Shown here: one piece after another, positions 20,993 through 33,789 of the stretch
Numbering within the stretch: position 1 is the first letter of the stretch
Layout of the letters: each line of letters starts with the position of its first letter
Source: Tetraselmis striata
Lineage: Eukaryota; Chlorophyta; Chlorodendrophyceae; Chlorodendrales; Chlorodendraceae
Length of the DNA stretch: 64,000 bases
Direction of reading: 5' to 3'
Assembly: GCA_006384855.1 (NCBI GenBank)
Contig: VCJN01002494.1
Location: 97,107-161,106, forward strand
Notes under the pieces: model-generated
The model's database searches: none
Told to the model about the DNA's origin: nothing
The model's input: only the letters and a program-made list of their open reading frames with translations
Position numbers and translations under genes: made by a program

Positions 20993-23059
20993 ATGGCGAC
21001 TCGGCGGTGTGTGCTCCCCGCGGCAGCCCTCGCGGCGCTGTTGCTCCTGTACGGTGTCACCGGCCAGGAGTACGGCGACTACGCCGGCGAGGACGGCGGT
21101 GAGGACTACGGCGGCGAGGGGATGGGGGGCGACTACGGCGACTACGGTGAGGACTACGGCGGCATGGGGGGCGGTGGAGACCCGGACTCGCCTGCGGAGC
21201 CCATAAAGGGCGTGCTGGACCTGGACGACCTCACCTTCAGCAAGGTCGTCGACGGAAGCCGGCCCGCCTTTGTCGAGTTCTATGGTGAACCCCCCCCCCC
21301 CCCCCCCCCCCCCCTCTTTCCAACCACTGCCGCTCACAGCATTCATGGGAGGGAAGCTTCACTGCGGCAATCGGCATCGGCATCGGCATTGGCGCTTGGT
21401 CGTGGTTCGTGGTTGTGCCAGGGGGCGCCCTTGCCAGCGTGTGACCCAGCAGCCACTGACGCCCCGCCGACCGCGCTGCCCGCCACAGCGCCCTGGTGCG
21501 GCCACTGCAAGGAGTTTAAGGGCGAGCTCACCGCGCTCGCGGAGGACATGGGCGCGCACCCTGAGCTGCTGCTGGTGAAGGTGGACGCGGAGGCCAACAC
21601 CGAGCTGGCCAGCCGCTTTGGCGTCGAGGGGTGAGCCCCCCCTCCCACATCACCAACTCCATGCCGGGCGATGGCACCTGATCCGCATGCCCTGCCTCCA
21701 CCCCTCACCCCTGATGGCCGCTGTTGCGCGCCGCAGGTTCCCCACGCTGATGTTCCTGGGCAAGGGTGCGCTGGACACCCCGGAGGACTACCAGGGCGAG
21801 CGCACCGCGGAGGCGCTCCGCGACTTCCTGACAGACCGCGTCGGCGACGTGAGCGCCTCGGCCATTCGACCGCTAAAGCATTATTTACCCCAGCATTACA
21901 TGTGTTGTCATCGCGCCCATAAGAAGCCATAATGTGAGCCTCAAATCGGGGCTGGTTGCATACAACCCACATGAACATTTGCCATGTAGCTCCACCTGGT
22001 TCCACTCAAAGTTTCGTCTACATCTGACCGGCAGGACATGCTCTTGTGCGCCATGTTGTTATTCTCGCCTCGGCACCCGTTGTCTTTCTCCAAGTACTCT
22101 TATCACATGCAGCGACCTTCGCCGTTCAAGCGCCTATCGCAGTTGCCTTCTTCTCCCCGGCTCGGCGCATTGACCCACCCATCCGTGCAGGTGGGCCAGC
22201 TGGCGGCGCTAGCGGAGCCCGTGGCGCGCTTCCTCGCCGCCACACAGTCCTTCCAGCAGGCGGACATCCTCAAGGAGGTTGAGGCCGCCGTCGGCGAGAT
22301 GTCGCCCATGGAGCAGAGGTGAGGCGGCCGCACTCTCCCCCCCCCCCACCCCCCAACACACACAGTTTTGCAAGCGACCAGTATCGTGCACGAGCATTGT
22401 CACGACATTGTCAACACATCGAGCTGTGGCTGCCCATTCCGGTGACGGCACGCCTGCTCGCTTGTCGCGTGTGCGTCGAGGTACACGTGTCGTGCGCCGT
22501 GCCTATGCTGTCATGACACTCTCACCACAAACTTGAACCCGATGTAGATGATAGACCACATCCGCATCAAGAGACGCCGTTCTGCTTTTCATTCGGCCAA
22601 TCATCGGTCGCTTCGTTGAAGCCAGTCGCTACAGCAGGAATGCGACCCCTCGTTGCCAGTATCCGCCTGAAGTACTTGCGGGCCGGAATTTTGTCCCATG
22701 ACGTGCAATCGCTCCGACCCCCTTTCGCCAGCCCCCCGGGGATGCGGCGTGACACCCACCCGCCCCCTCTTTTGTCCCCGCGTACCCGCAGCTATGGCCG
22801 CTGGTACATCAAGACGATGACCAACCTGAAGAACAAGGGCGGCTCATACCTCGAGGCGGAGTTCAAGCGGCTGATGAAGATGGTGTACGACCAGCGCGAC
22901 TCGCTCAAGGCGGACAAGCTCAGCGAGTTCCGCACGCGCCTGGCGGTGCTCAAGGCGTTCGACGCGGAGGGCGCGCTGAAGCAGCTGGAGGCGGCCAAGA
23001 AGGCGGAGCTGGCGGCGGCGGCGGCGGAGGAGGCGGAGGAGGGGCGCGAGGAGCTGTGA
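20993..23059 (+). CDS. Protein disulfide isomerase, one thioredoxin domain plus ERp29-like C-terminal domain (PDI-D type)
   Basis: Forms and rearranges disulfides in the ER lumen. Five exons with consistent phases: 20993-21284, 21489-21630, 21737-21848, 22191-22318, 22792-23059; 313 aa. A signal peptide (CVLPAAALAALLLLYGVTG) is followed by an Asp/Glu/Gly/Tyr-rich stretch (EDYGGEGMGGDYGDY). The thioredoxin domain then starts with FVEFYAPWCGHCKEFK (active site CGHC, residues 101-104) and includes the cis-Pro loop FPTLMFLG (146-153). The C-terminal third (YGRWYIKTMTNLKNKG, YLEAEFKRLMKMVYDQ, RLAVLKAF) matches the helical ERp29c domain. The protein ends in REEL, a KDEL-like variant similar to the KEEL of animal ERp29. 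Intron 1 starts gtgaa and then has 25 C. Confidence 0.92.
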
Positions 23060-23947
23060 GCACAAGAGGCCCCTCACCCCCGCCCACACTCAGATCATCA
23101 TACATTATGGCCTCGCCCACCAGCGACACACTGCCAGTTATCAGCAGCCCCGCTGACGGTCTCCTGGTTGTTCCTTTAAGCGTTATCCCTCAAGGCCTCA
23201 ACCCCAGCGGTGCCGCATCCTTCTGCTTTTGGTTGGGGGGGGGGAGGGGGAGGGGGGGGGGGGGTTAAGGCCTCAACGCCCGCCTGATGGGTCGACGAAG
23301 GGTGCCGGAGCAGCTCCAAGCACATGCCCGCCTCTTTGCCGCTCCAAATCAGGCAAATGATCATTGCGTGGAACCGGGGCCAAGAGAGTGGTGCATCGCA
23401 ACCGCGCCAAAAGCCTCTCAATCTGGATTTGGCAGTATGGGTGAATTGGTATCAGTCCCGCCGATTATCTATTAGGTCTCTAGGTCCTCATGTCTCCTCG
23501 GCATGTAAAAGACGGCCGCCGCCAGCTACCCATGTAGAAGGGATGCTGGCCCGCGCTGCCAGCTGTGGCGCAAAGCTCCTAAATCCGCCCTGATGTAAAG
23601 GCCTGGAGTCTCTGCGTGGCTCCAGACAGGGCGCAAGAGACGAATTCCCGGCGCCGGCCGGCGCACGTAATCTCAGGAACTGTTGTTCATTAGAAGAGAC
23701 GACTTTAGGGGTAGCTTGCTTACATCGCTCCGACATTGTTTGCTTAGGTATTCTTCTTGTCCTTGTACGGGTAGGTCGATTTGGGCGCGCTGGGCGTTAA
23801 ACGACGGGCGCTTATTTCTTACATAATATTGTTATTGTATAATTAGTGGTGCTTCCTGATGCCATATATATATATATGAGGCGGTCAAGCACTCCGATAT
23901 TGAGCGTAGTGGCGATTACGGCTCACCAGATGAGCTACGCGATAGAT
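23060..23947. other. 3' flank of the PDI gene
   Basis: No gene. A G-rich tract lies at about 23236-23265. A tgtaa motif (about 23594-23598), the usual green-algal polyadenylation signal, lies 535 bp past the stop; whether it is used is unknown. A short TA repeat lies at about 23864-23877. Confidence 0.5.
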
Positions 23948-26900
23948 ACACCCCTGCACATAAGTTTGGGGTCCCTTTTCGGCAGTCTCAAGACTTCACA
24001 AGTCTAGGGTACCTGAACGTAGGGTATATGAGATGAAACCCTGGAATCTCAGAGGGCTTTATAAAACCTGCATGACGAGTGGCTCAAACCGAAGCTTAAT
24101 GACCTTTGACTAGGGAATCACGCTGCACTTGGTGCGTGGATGGGCGTCGCCTGCAACTGCACCAAAACTGGGGTCGGTATCACCCACACGCCGACGCGCG
24201 TGCATAGGCAACCAAACGGCGGGATGGGCATGAACGCGTGAGGAAACCCATTGGCGAGGGGCTCGGGTGCATTTGGTTGGGGTGCAGCCGTGTGGGCGGC
24301 GGCCAGTGCATGTCGCGTTGCGATACTGGCATGGCATCAGTGTCGGCCACGCGCGGCAACACCCCCTTGGCTTCAAAACGCTATAACTTCTCAGGGTTTG
24401 CTCAGAAAAACTTTTTAAAAATATCACGCCATTCCTCGTTCAATTCTGCGTCGGGAACACTCTTCCATAATCACAAAATCGATTTTTTGGGTCTCCGAAA
24501 AAAATCCCCAAAGATGATCATCCAAGTTGCCCCTCACTGCCTCATGTGCCCACCCATATCGGGCGCGTGGCTTTGCGCCAAGTGCGTGTCTAAGCCCCAT
24601 ACTCAGTTGCGCGAGAGCGTTATGTATGTCGATGACCACGGACCACCAACACTTGGCATGTGCCACCTCCTAGCGATACACACATCTACCAGCCAAAATG
24701 CCATTTTCCACAGCATTTTTCAAGGAATTTCATATTAATCAAAATCCACGCCCCTACCGCGCCACCCCGCCCACGAAACGGTGCAACTGGCATTCCACCA
24801 CGCGCCCCTATAGTAGAGCATTGCCCTACGCCAAGGGGGCCATCGAGCGCCTCTCCTACGTGCGTTCGCCACAGAAACAGCAGCATTTTCACCCCAAAAC
24901 TGCTCCCCACAGTGGCCAACTTGACGTTGGGGTGTCACGTCGTGCCTATAGCGACATGCTTTCAGTGGCCTACACGCACGGTGTGTGCAACTTATGCCAA
25001 GGGCCGTATCCACCGAGTTTGGTGCGACGAGTGCCGCTATTTCCATAGGTTTGGACGGTTGGCGCAACCCACAACTTTCTGGCGCCAACGCACCATGCAA
25101 TGATTTCGCGTTTTTGAAAGGGCGCCCACAAATGGTCGTGTTGTCGCGCGGGTGGGTATAAAGCGCACAATAGGCGTTCGCCCGAACTATTCCCACTGTA
25201 GTTAGCATGTATGCACATGCAGCCGGCGTTATCCTCGCCCATGCATGCGCTTTGCGATCGAAAATGCAAAACCCGGACTTATGTGGAGGGGTGTGCGCCG
25301 CACCAAGCGCGCTCGACGAGGTCGCAATAAGGCGTCTTGGGACAGTGAGCCCTTTCGAGCCCGTGGCTCGCATGTGGATGCGTCATGGGCATATGCAGCC
25401 AGTAGGAGCATTGGGGTGATTCAAACATGCCGCGTCGGCCGTATATGGCCGAATGACATATGGCCAACACACCCCTGCACATAAGTTTGGGGTCCCTTTT
25501 CGGCAGTCTCAAGACTTCACAAGTCTAGGGTACCTGAACGTAGGGTATATGAGATGAAACCCTGGAATCTCAGAGGGCTTTATAAAACCTGCATGACGAG
25601 TGGCTCAAACCGAAGCTTAATGACCTTTGACTAGGGAATCACGCTGCACTTGGTGCGTGGATGGGCGTCGCCTGCAACTGCACCAAAACTGGGGTCGGTA
25701 TCACCCACACGCCGACGCGCGTGCATAGGCAACCAAACGGCGGGATGGGCATGAACGCGTGAGGAAACCCATTGGCGAGGGGCTCGGGTGCATTTGGTTG
25801 GGGTGCAGCCGTGTGGGCGGCGGCCAGTGCATGTCGCGTTGCGATACTGGCATGGCATCAGTGTCGGCCACGCGCGGCAACACCCCCTTGGCTTCAAAAC
25901 GCTATAACTTCTCAGGGTTTGCTCAGAAAAACTTTTTAAAAATATCACGCCATTCCTCGTTCAATTCTGCGTCGGGAACACTCTTCCATAATCACAAAAT
26001 CGATTTTTTGGGTCTCCGAAAAAAATCCCCAAAGATGATCATCCAAGTTGCCCCTCACTGCCTCATGTGCCCACCCATATCGGGCGCGTGGCTTTGCGCC
26101 AAGTGCGTGTCTAAGCCCCATACTCAGTTGCGCGAGAGCGTTATGTATGTCGATGACCACGGACCACCAACACTTGGCATGTGCCACCTCCTAGCGATAC
26201 ACACATCTACCAGCCAAAATGCCATTTTCCACAGCATTTTTCAAGGAATTTCATATTAATCAAAATCCACGCCCCTACCGCGCCACCCCGCCCACGAAAC
26301 GGTGCAACTGGGATTCCACCACGCGCCCCTATAGTAGAGCATTGCCCTACGCCAAGGGGGCCATCGAGCGCCTCTCCTACGTGCGTTCGCCACAGAAACA
26401 GCAGCATTTTCACCCCAAAACTGCTCCCCACAGTGGCCAACTTGACGTTGGGGTGTCACGTCGTGCCTATAGCGACATGCTTTCAGTGGCCTACACGCAC
26501 GGTGTGTGCAACTTATGCCAAGGGCCGTATCCACCGAGTTTGGTGCGACGAGTGCCGCTATTTCCATAGGTTTGGACGGTTGGCGCAACCCACAACTTTC
26601 TGGCGCCAACGCACCATGCAATGATTTCGCGTTTTTGAAAGGGCGCCCACAAATGGTCGTGTTGTCGCGCGGGTGGGTATAAAGCGCACAATAGGCGTTC
26701 GCCCGAACTATTCCCACTGTAGTTAGCATGTATGCACATGCAGCCGGCGTTATCCTCGCCCATGCATGCGCTTTGCGATCGAAAATGCAAAACCCGGACT
26801 TATGTGGAGGGGTGTGCGCCGCACCAAGCGCGCTCGACGAGGTCGCAATAAGGCGTCTTGGGACAGTGAGCCCTTTCGAGCCCGTGGCTCGCATGTGGAT

Positions 26901-28336
26901 GCGTCATGGGCATATGCAGCCAGTAGGAGCATTGGGGTGATTCAAACATGCCGCGTCGGCCGTATATGGCCGAATGACATATGGCCAACACACCCCTGCA
27001 CATAAGTTTGGGGTCCCTTTTCGGCAGTCTCAAGACTTCACAAGTCTAGGGTACCTGAACGTAGGGTATATGAGATGAAACCCTGGAATCTCAGAGGGCT
27101 TTATAAAACCTGCATGACGAGTGGCTCAAACCGAAGCTTAATGACCTTTGACTAGGGAATCACGCTGCACTTGGTGCGTGGATGGGCGTCGCCTGCAACT
27201 GCACCAAAACTGGGGTCGGTATCACCCACACGCCGACGCGCGTGCATAGGCAACCAAACGGCGGGATGGGCATGAACGCGTGAGGAAACCCATTGGCGAG
27301 GGGCTCGGGTGCATTTGGTTGGGGTGCAGCCGTGTGGGCGGCGGCCAGTGCATGTCGCGTTGCGATACTGGCATGGCATCAGTGTCGGCCACGCGCGGCA
27401 ACACCCCCTTGGCTTCAAAACGCTATAACTTCTCAGGGTTTGCTCAGAAAAACTTTTTAAAAATATCACGCCATTCCTCGTTCAATTCTGCGTCGGGAAC
27501 ACTCTTCCATAATCACAAAATCGATTTTTTGGGTCTCCGAAAAAAATCCCCAAAGATGATCATCCAAGTTGCCCCTCACTGCCTCATGTGCCCACCCATA
27601 TCGGGCGCGTGGCTTTGCGCCAAGTGCGTGTCTAAGCCCCATACTCAGTTGCGCGAGAGCGTTATGTATGTCGATGACCACGGACCACCAACACTTGGCA
27701 TGTGCCACCTCCTAGCGATACACACATCTACCAGCCAAAATGCCATTTTCCACAGCATTTTTCAAGGAATTTCATATTAATCAAAATCCACGCCCCTACC
27801 GCGCCACCCCGCCCACGAAACGGTGCAACTGGCATTCCACCACGCGCCCCTATAGTAGAGCATTGCCCTACGCCAAGGGGGCCATCGAGCGCCTCTCCTA
27901 CGTGCGTTCGCCACAGAAACAGCAGCATTTTCACCCCAAAACTGCTCCCCACAGTGGCCAACTTGACGTTGGGGTGTCACGTCGTGCCTATAGCGACATG
28001 CTTTCAGTGGCCTACACGCACGGTGTGTGCAACTTATGCCAAGGGCCGTATCCACCGAGTTTGGTGCGACGAGTGCCGCTATTTCCATAGGTTTGGACGG
28101 TTGGCGCAACCCACAACTTTCTGGCGCCAACGCACCATGCAATGATTTCGCGTTTTTGAAAGGGCGCCCACAAATGGTCGTGTTGTCGCGCGGGTGGGTA
28201 TAAAGCGCACAATAGGCGTTCGCCCGAACTATTCCCACTGTAGTTAGCATGTATGCACATGCAGCCGGCGTTATCCTCGCCCATGCATGCGCTTTGCGAT
28301 CGAAAATGCAAAACCCGGACTTATGTGGAGGGGTGT
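23948..28336. repeat. Tandem array: 2.9 copies of a 1521-bp unit
   Basis: Units start at 23948, 25469 and 26990. The third is cut off at about 28336, giving 4389 bp in total. Comparison by eye shows the copies to be nearly identical; one difference noted is C/G at 24788 versus 26309. Each unit has open frames on both strands (for example 24238-24738 plus, 24660-25103 plus, 24735-25373 minus), but none has recognisable motifs. The copies are too alike to test coding selection. A/T-rich patches and a tcggccgtatatggccga near-palindrome occur at the unit end. Consistent with a young satellite or local amplification; an assembly effect cannot be excluded. Confidence 0.95.
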
Positions 28337-28509
28337 AGTTTCGGATAGTTAAGTAGTGCAGATACGGTGCCGGTTGTGCCTCGAATAATAGAGAATTTTG
28401 TGGCCGGTCGATTGTACGGCGCGAGTACACGTACCACACGGTGTTCCAACAGCACCATTTTGTTCGCCGTTTGCTTGCATTCCGGCCGGGCAGACTTGTG
28501 AGAGATGGA

Positions 28510-28618
28510 ATAAAAGCGAATGTAACTGGGCTTTTCGTAACTGGATCGCTGCCTACACGGCCGCCGTACAGGCCCTGCAAGGTTTTCACTGGTGCCAGTC
28601 CTGTCCCCGGGGCGGAAA
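28510..28618 (+). mobile_element. Retroposon family 1, copy C (3' part)
   Basis: This copy is in the opposite orientation to copies A and B. It ends ggtgccagtcctgtcccc, ggggcgg and then seven A. The 5' limit is unclear, and the element may begin nearer the end of the tandem array at 28337. No convincing target duplication was found. Confidence 0.65.
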
Positions 28619-30677
28619 AAAATCGAATGCATATTTGACGGACGAAGTCTCGGAATCAGCAGACCTCCAGCACTCGGCAAATGAATCCGGCAGCCGCGGA
28701 GACACCCATTCTGCTGGCTCGGTTGACCGCAGTTGTAGTAGCGCTAGACCTGCTTTGTTTGGTCACGAATCCTCGCGTACGCGGCCGTCCGGGGGCCAGC
28801 TGATATGCCCAGAGGTTGGGCATATGCACGACAATGTACTGTGCGCGCAGGCTCTAGATGTCAATTGTCATCCGCTGTCGCGAGCTGTACACGTACCTTC
28901 AATTGCAGTGCTTGTGATCCTCACCTCGCGCCCGTACGAACACCACGACGATAAACTGGTTTGAGGCACTAGCAGAGCCTCCCCGCCCGCCTGCCCGCCA
29001 GAATCCCGGGGGCGAGTGATGCACAGTACTCAGCATCGTCAACATCCGTAGCAGCAGTCGCTACTACCCGGCCGACACACTGCTGGTGAGTCGTCCACGT
29101 GCGGGCGGTGGCATATACCATCCGATACGATGTGTTTATTGTTGTTATGGGCAGCACCTGCGCAGGTGCCTTTAATGTATAATGATTAGTATAGTGGCAC
29201 CTGGTGCGGACCACTATTCCTTACACCGGTACAGCACAACATATCAGTATTGGTATACACAGCATTCAAGGGGGGGCATACCCATACTACAATGGTGTAT
29301 GCGCCCAACGCGCCCGCGTGAATCATCGTCGGTGCATGTAGTTGAGAAAGGGCTATCCTTTGGTTACCAGAACTTGCTGATGGGGCATATCAACATCAAT
29401 ATGATATCGCTTATTATGCATTTCAAGTTTCGGTGGTAGGCTCAACTGTGCGCTGCGGGCCAGCAGCACTCGTCATCTGCTCACACAATGGCTTAGCACT
29501 TTAAAAGCACCGCGCGTCCGCGCCACGTGTGGCGGGTGTGTGCCATACTGGGATGCAGCGCGCCGCCGTATATACCTAATTATTGACGATACTCGACTCT
29601 TAACACTCATAATGCGACCTGACTTACGGTATCAGTGTGTCTGGTGTCTGGTGTCAGTACGAAGTGCCCTCCATGCGCATTGTGGAACTGTACCCACGAG
29701 ATCGTTCGTCTTGAAACTATTTAGTCAGCATCAGAAGTATGTTAAGCATCCACTAGGTTATACACAACATCAAGTATCTCGAATGAAGCAAGAAGTATTG
29801 TGAATTATATCGCAGATAATATTCCGATGGTTTAGGAGCAGGACCATGTTATCATTTTTATAAATATCAATTGGCGCACCGCCCGCATATGCAAATCATA
29901 AAATGTGATGATGATATGCAGCGATAAAACCAGGCCGGATACCATTATTATTCTTAAACATATTAACTGCCGCACCGCCCTCAAATCATAATATTATGTG
30001 ATGATGATATACGGCAATAAAGCAGGCCGGATATCGTCGTGCCGCGCCCTCATCATTGGCGTAGAGCGCGACATCCGGCAATGGGGGCGAGGGGGGGGGG
30101 GGGGGGTAATTTAGTGGGATATGTCTACATATAATTATATTTTAATAAACGTATACTGATATGCTATCATATATCTACATAGGGACTTAAGTAGCGTCGT
30201 ATTTGTCGCCATTCTCATATTTCACTACTTTCTATATCACAAAGTAGGCCGACTTGCCAACAGATAGGCCCCCTCTTGGATACGCATAACTAAGAACCTA
30301 CTGCGTCATACTGTCCTGGCTGTGACAGTTCAGACAGGCCGCATACACCTGTGGACCCCTCGCAGCACCTTCATTGCTGGGGCATTTTTGTGGGCCGTTT
30401 CATTGGCGTTCAAAGAACGGCCCGAAGCGGGCCGGGGCAATCCTGTCTGGGCCATGAAGTCGGGCCGTGAAACAGCCAGCCTGCGGCAAGCGCTTTGTGG
30501 AATTGTAACTAATTACAAATATCAAACTTGGGCGTCGATCCAGGTACCCGGGATTGCATGTAAATGCACCGTGCGTCAGGCCGTGCGTAAGGTCTGCTGC
30601 ACGACGCTCATTGGGGCATTCATGCATCGATAAAGGACCCCCCAATCTGGCTACGACGCGGTGACACACAGCGCTGG
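28619..30677. other. Intergenic between the tandem array and the lipase 3' end
   Basis: No gene is supported. The stretch contains a two-copy tandem repeat (29873-30034) and a G tract at about 30092-30106. Confidence 0.5.
29873..30034. repeat. Two-copy tandem repeat, period about 96 bp
   Basis: Copies at 29873-29943 and 29969-30034 share gcaccgccc, caaatcata, tgtgatgatgatat and caggccggat in the same order. Divergence is moderate. Confidence 0.7.
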
Positions 30678-33600
30678 CTACACGGCGGTGCCGCGGCCCT
30701 CAGCTAGGGCAGAGGCGCCGCCGTTGACGGTCTTGCCGCTCGCGCCGCCTTCGCCCTCCTGGGCCTCCATGAGCGGCTCCATGCGGAGCGCGTGGTGCTC
30801 CGGGGGATGCATGGACACGTCTGCCAGGGCACGCACGGGCACACGTCAGCACACGCGCGCGCGCGCACAACAACATGCACCGATGGCGGGCAAGTGACCC
30901 CAAGAAGGACACCGCCTCTATGCTGTCCGGGGCGGCGGGTATGCCAGTGACTGTTCCGGGCATTGTCCACGCCTTTTGGACTCCCCAAACCCGTAAATGC
31001 AGGTTTTGTGATGACGTTTAAAGGGCACTCCAGACTTGAAAGGGCACCGCGACCATTGCGCATCGAATGATGTGATGGAGTTCTGCTCATTTGGACAAAA
31101 TTTGAACATGCGCAACGGTGCAAAATATGTCCAAATGGACAAAACTGGACGTCGGCGACTCGGCATCACATTCAGACGATGCACAGTGGCGCGGTTTCAA
31201 GTCGGAAGTGGACTCAAAAAGTCCAGAAACGAATGAATCGCATATACAGGCCGTCGGAAGGGCGTTCGCGACTCGAGTATGAAGTGGGAGAAGCGCGGTT
31301 GTTTCCCTGCGACTACTCGTACGAGTATTTTTATATTACTAGCATCAGTAGAAGCGCGCAGCTTTTTTTTGGTTTTTCCCGCCCCCGGGACAGGACTGGC
31401 ACCAGTGCACCAGTAAGCGCGCAGCTTACTCGCGCAAACGTTACCGACTATTATATCGATGTAATTCACACGAGTAATAATCAGTGATTTGCGTCTTCTC
31501 ATGTTCCTGCTTCCACCCCGCAGTCGATGTAGAGGACCTTTCTGATTGCCTTTTATTTTGGTGATTTCCGATATCGCCTTCTGCTGCTAGCTCATGTAAT
31601 AATCAGTGATACCCGAAACGATACCGTCTTCGTACCCGTATCACATTGAACTCGTTGATGTTACCGCCCGCGTACGTTATTTTACATTCTTCGCCCCCGG
31701 GACGTTACTATACGTGTCACAGCCTGTATCGTCAGTAGCGATTTCGGTGAATGTGAAAATCCTACGTGAAAATCGCTATATATGTGAACATCCGCAACTA
31801 TCCAGCATGGAAAATCGCGGGTGCACGCCGAGACTAGCAGGAGCCTTAGGGCCTGATCGGCTTTCGATATATGCGCGCCTCGGTATTGCGGCGCCCACGC
31901 ATGTGGGCGGTAAAGACTACACATGTCACTCTATTATACTATGGTACAAAATTCACATAACATTTAATAATGGTTACGGGTTGGCCGCCTCAGAGTGACT
32001 TGTAAATCCTGCGAGCAATGTACTGAATCACACCCTCACGACGCGCCGCGTTGCTTGACACCAACTATGCGCATAAAGAATCAGTGCGTCACACCTTCTG
32101 CATTCTGGTACCGGAAGGAGCATGAAAGCGGGCGCCCGCGCGGCACTGCCGAGAATCGCGGCCGTAGTAGCATGAAAAACTCGCCGCCGTTTCTTGCCCC
32201 CAGCGACGCGAAAGAACAGGCGCGCTGTCCATCGATCTCATGTCTATCTATGTGTCGACGTCGCGAGGCTCTCCATAACGAACGTCGCCAGCCGTGGGGA
32301 GGGGGCTAAGCGTGGCCGGCATGCAGGCGGGGAGGGGGGTAGGGGGGGGGGGGGGGGGGGGAGACCTGCAGGCTCGATGCTCTCGTCGGTGGAGGACCCC
32401 GCGGGCGAGTGCGGCACCCAGCTGTCCAGCACCTGCAGCCCGAGGCTGTGGCTCTCCCGCAGGGCGGTGAACGACACGGAGCGCTGCGAGCCGCCTTCCA
32501 CCGAGAAGCGCGACGAGTGGGCGGTGAGCGAGGGGCGCGGCGCCAGGCGCCCCCGGCTGCCGCTGCCGCTCTGCTGCCGGCCGCCTGATCCCTCGGCGGG
32601 GCCGCCGCTGTGTGGCGCGGCGTCGGTACCAGTGCGGGGCGGCAGAACCACGCCCGTCATGCCCTTCCGCTGCAGCGGTGGTGTTGGGGATGAAGGGGGG
32701 GGGGGGGGGGGGAAGTGGGGGGGGGCACACGGAAATGTCAGCTGTTGGCGCCGTGTCTTGCCTGGCCTGGCCTTGATGATGTATTGCCTTGATGGAGTGT
32801 TTATCAAGTCATCATCGTCACCCCGCACAACCAATACACCGTACCATTAAAATGGGCTTGCGGGTATGAAAAGTATGACTGGCTATGCAGCATCGAGTCG
32901 GGCATTTCCGCGCGGTATTGTGGTGCACTTTAAATTCGAGATGCGGGTAGTGTTCGCCCCGGCCTCGTGCGGGGGCAAAAAAACAACACTTATTATATGG
33001 TCGCTATAGCGAACCCGGCGAGTGCTTTACGGGAATGAGGTCGCAAAGACACCAGGCCAGCGCCAACTTGAGAGCTGACTTGGCCAACTCGGGAGTATGT
33101 AACGCCCACTCCAGCATACGCCAAAAGCTGCCAGGATATCCTTTCTGAGCGCGCTTGGATTGCGCGCCGCCCCAAATGTTTTAGCGTGTTTTCGAGTGAA
33201 TAATCAGCTACTCGGTAAGCGCGTCACTTATAGCCACACCATATCAACAGAGCGAAAGACTGCCTTCCAGACCTGCTCACACAGGATCCGCATCTGGGTG
33301 ATAAGATCGGTTCATCGACTGCGCCCTGCAACGGGGCTTTCAACTCGTAAACATGTGTGCAATTAAACTGCGGTACATGGAAAATGACTGTTCTGCTGGC
33401 TAGCGGGAGGAGACGCACACTGCTTCACAGCATCCTAGCTAGGCACCCAGGCCCGGGCATGAAGCTCGATATCCCTTCACTGCAAGGCATGCCCATGCCC
33501 ATTGTTGAGGCCGACATTGTTGCCAAACAGACACGCCAATGGGTACCAGGGGCGACAGCGCTGTGCTGTATTTTATTGTCTCGAGGCATAGTATGTTTCG

Positions 33601-33758
33601 GGTTAATCCCGACACCGAATTTTCGAGTGTTTGGATACCTTGGCGGCGCTCGATGCCAATATAAAGCCCTGAAACTGTGCGAGTGGCGGCGAAAGCGAAC
33701 ACATAATCGCAACAAAGGCATGTTGCAAAGCGATGGGTGTGGCTATGTGTATGTGGTT

Positions 33759-33789
<31 letters not shown>

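Noticed and set aside
23948-28336. CRISPR-like or centromeric array
   Set aside because: The unit is 1.5 kb with no spacers, and there is no evidence of centromere identity in the sequence.
24238-28589. Open frames in the 1521-bp units as genes
   Set aside because: No motif, open on both strands, and the copies are too similar to show coding constraint, so they are reported only as part of the repeat.
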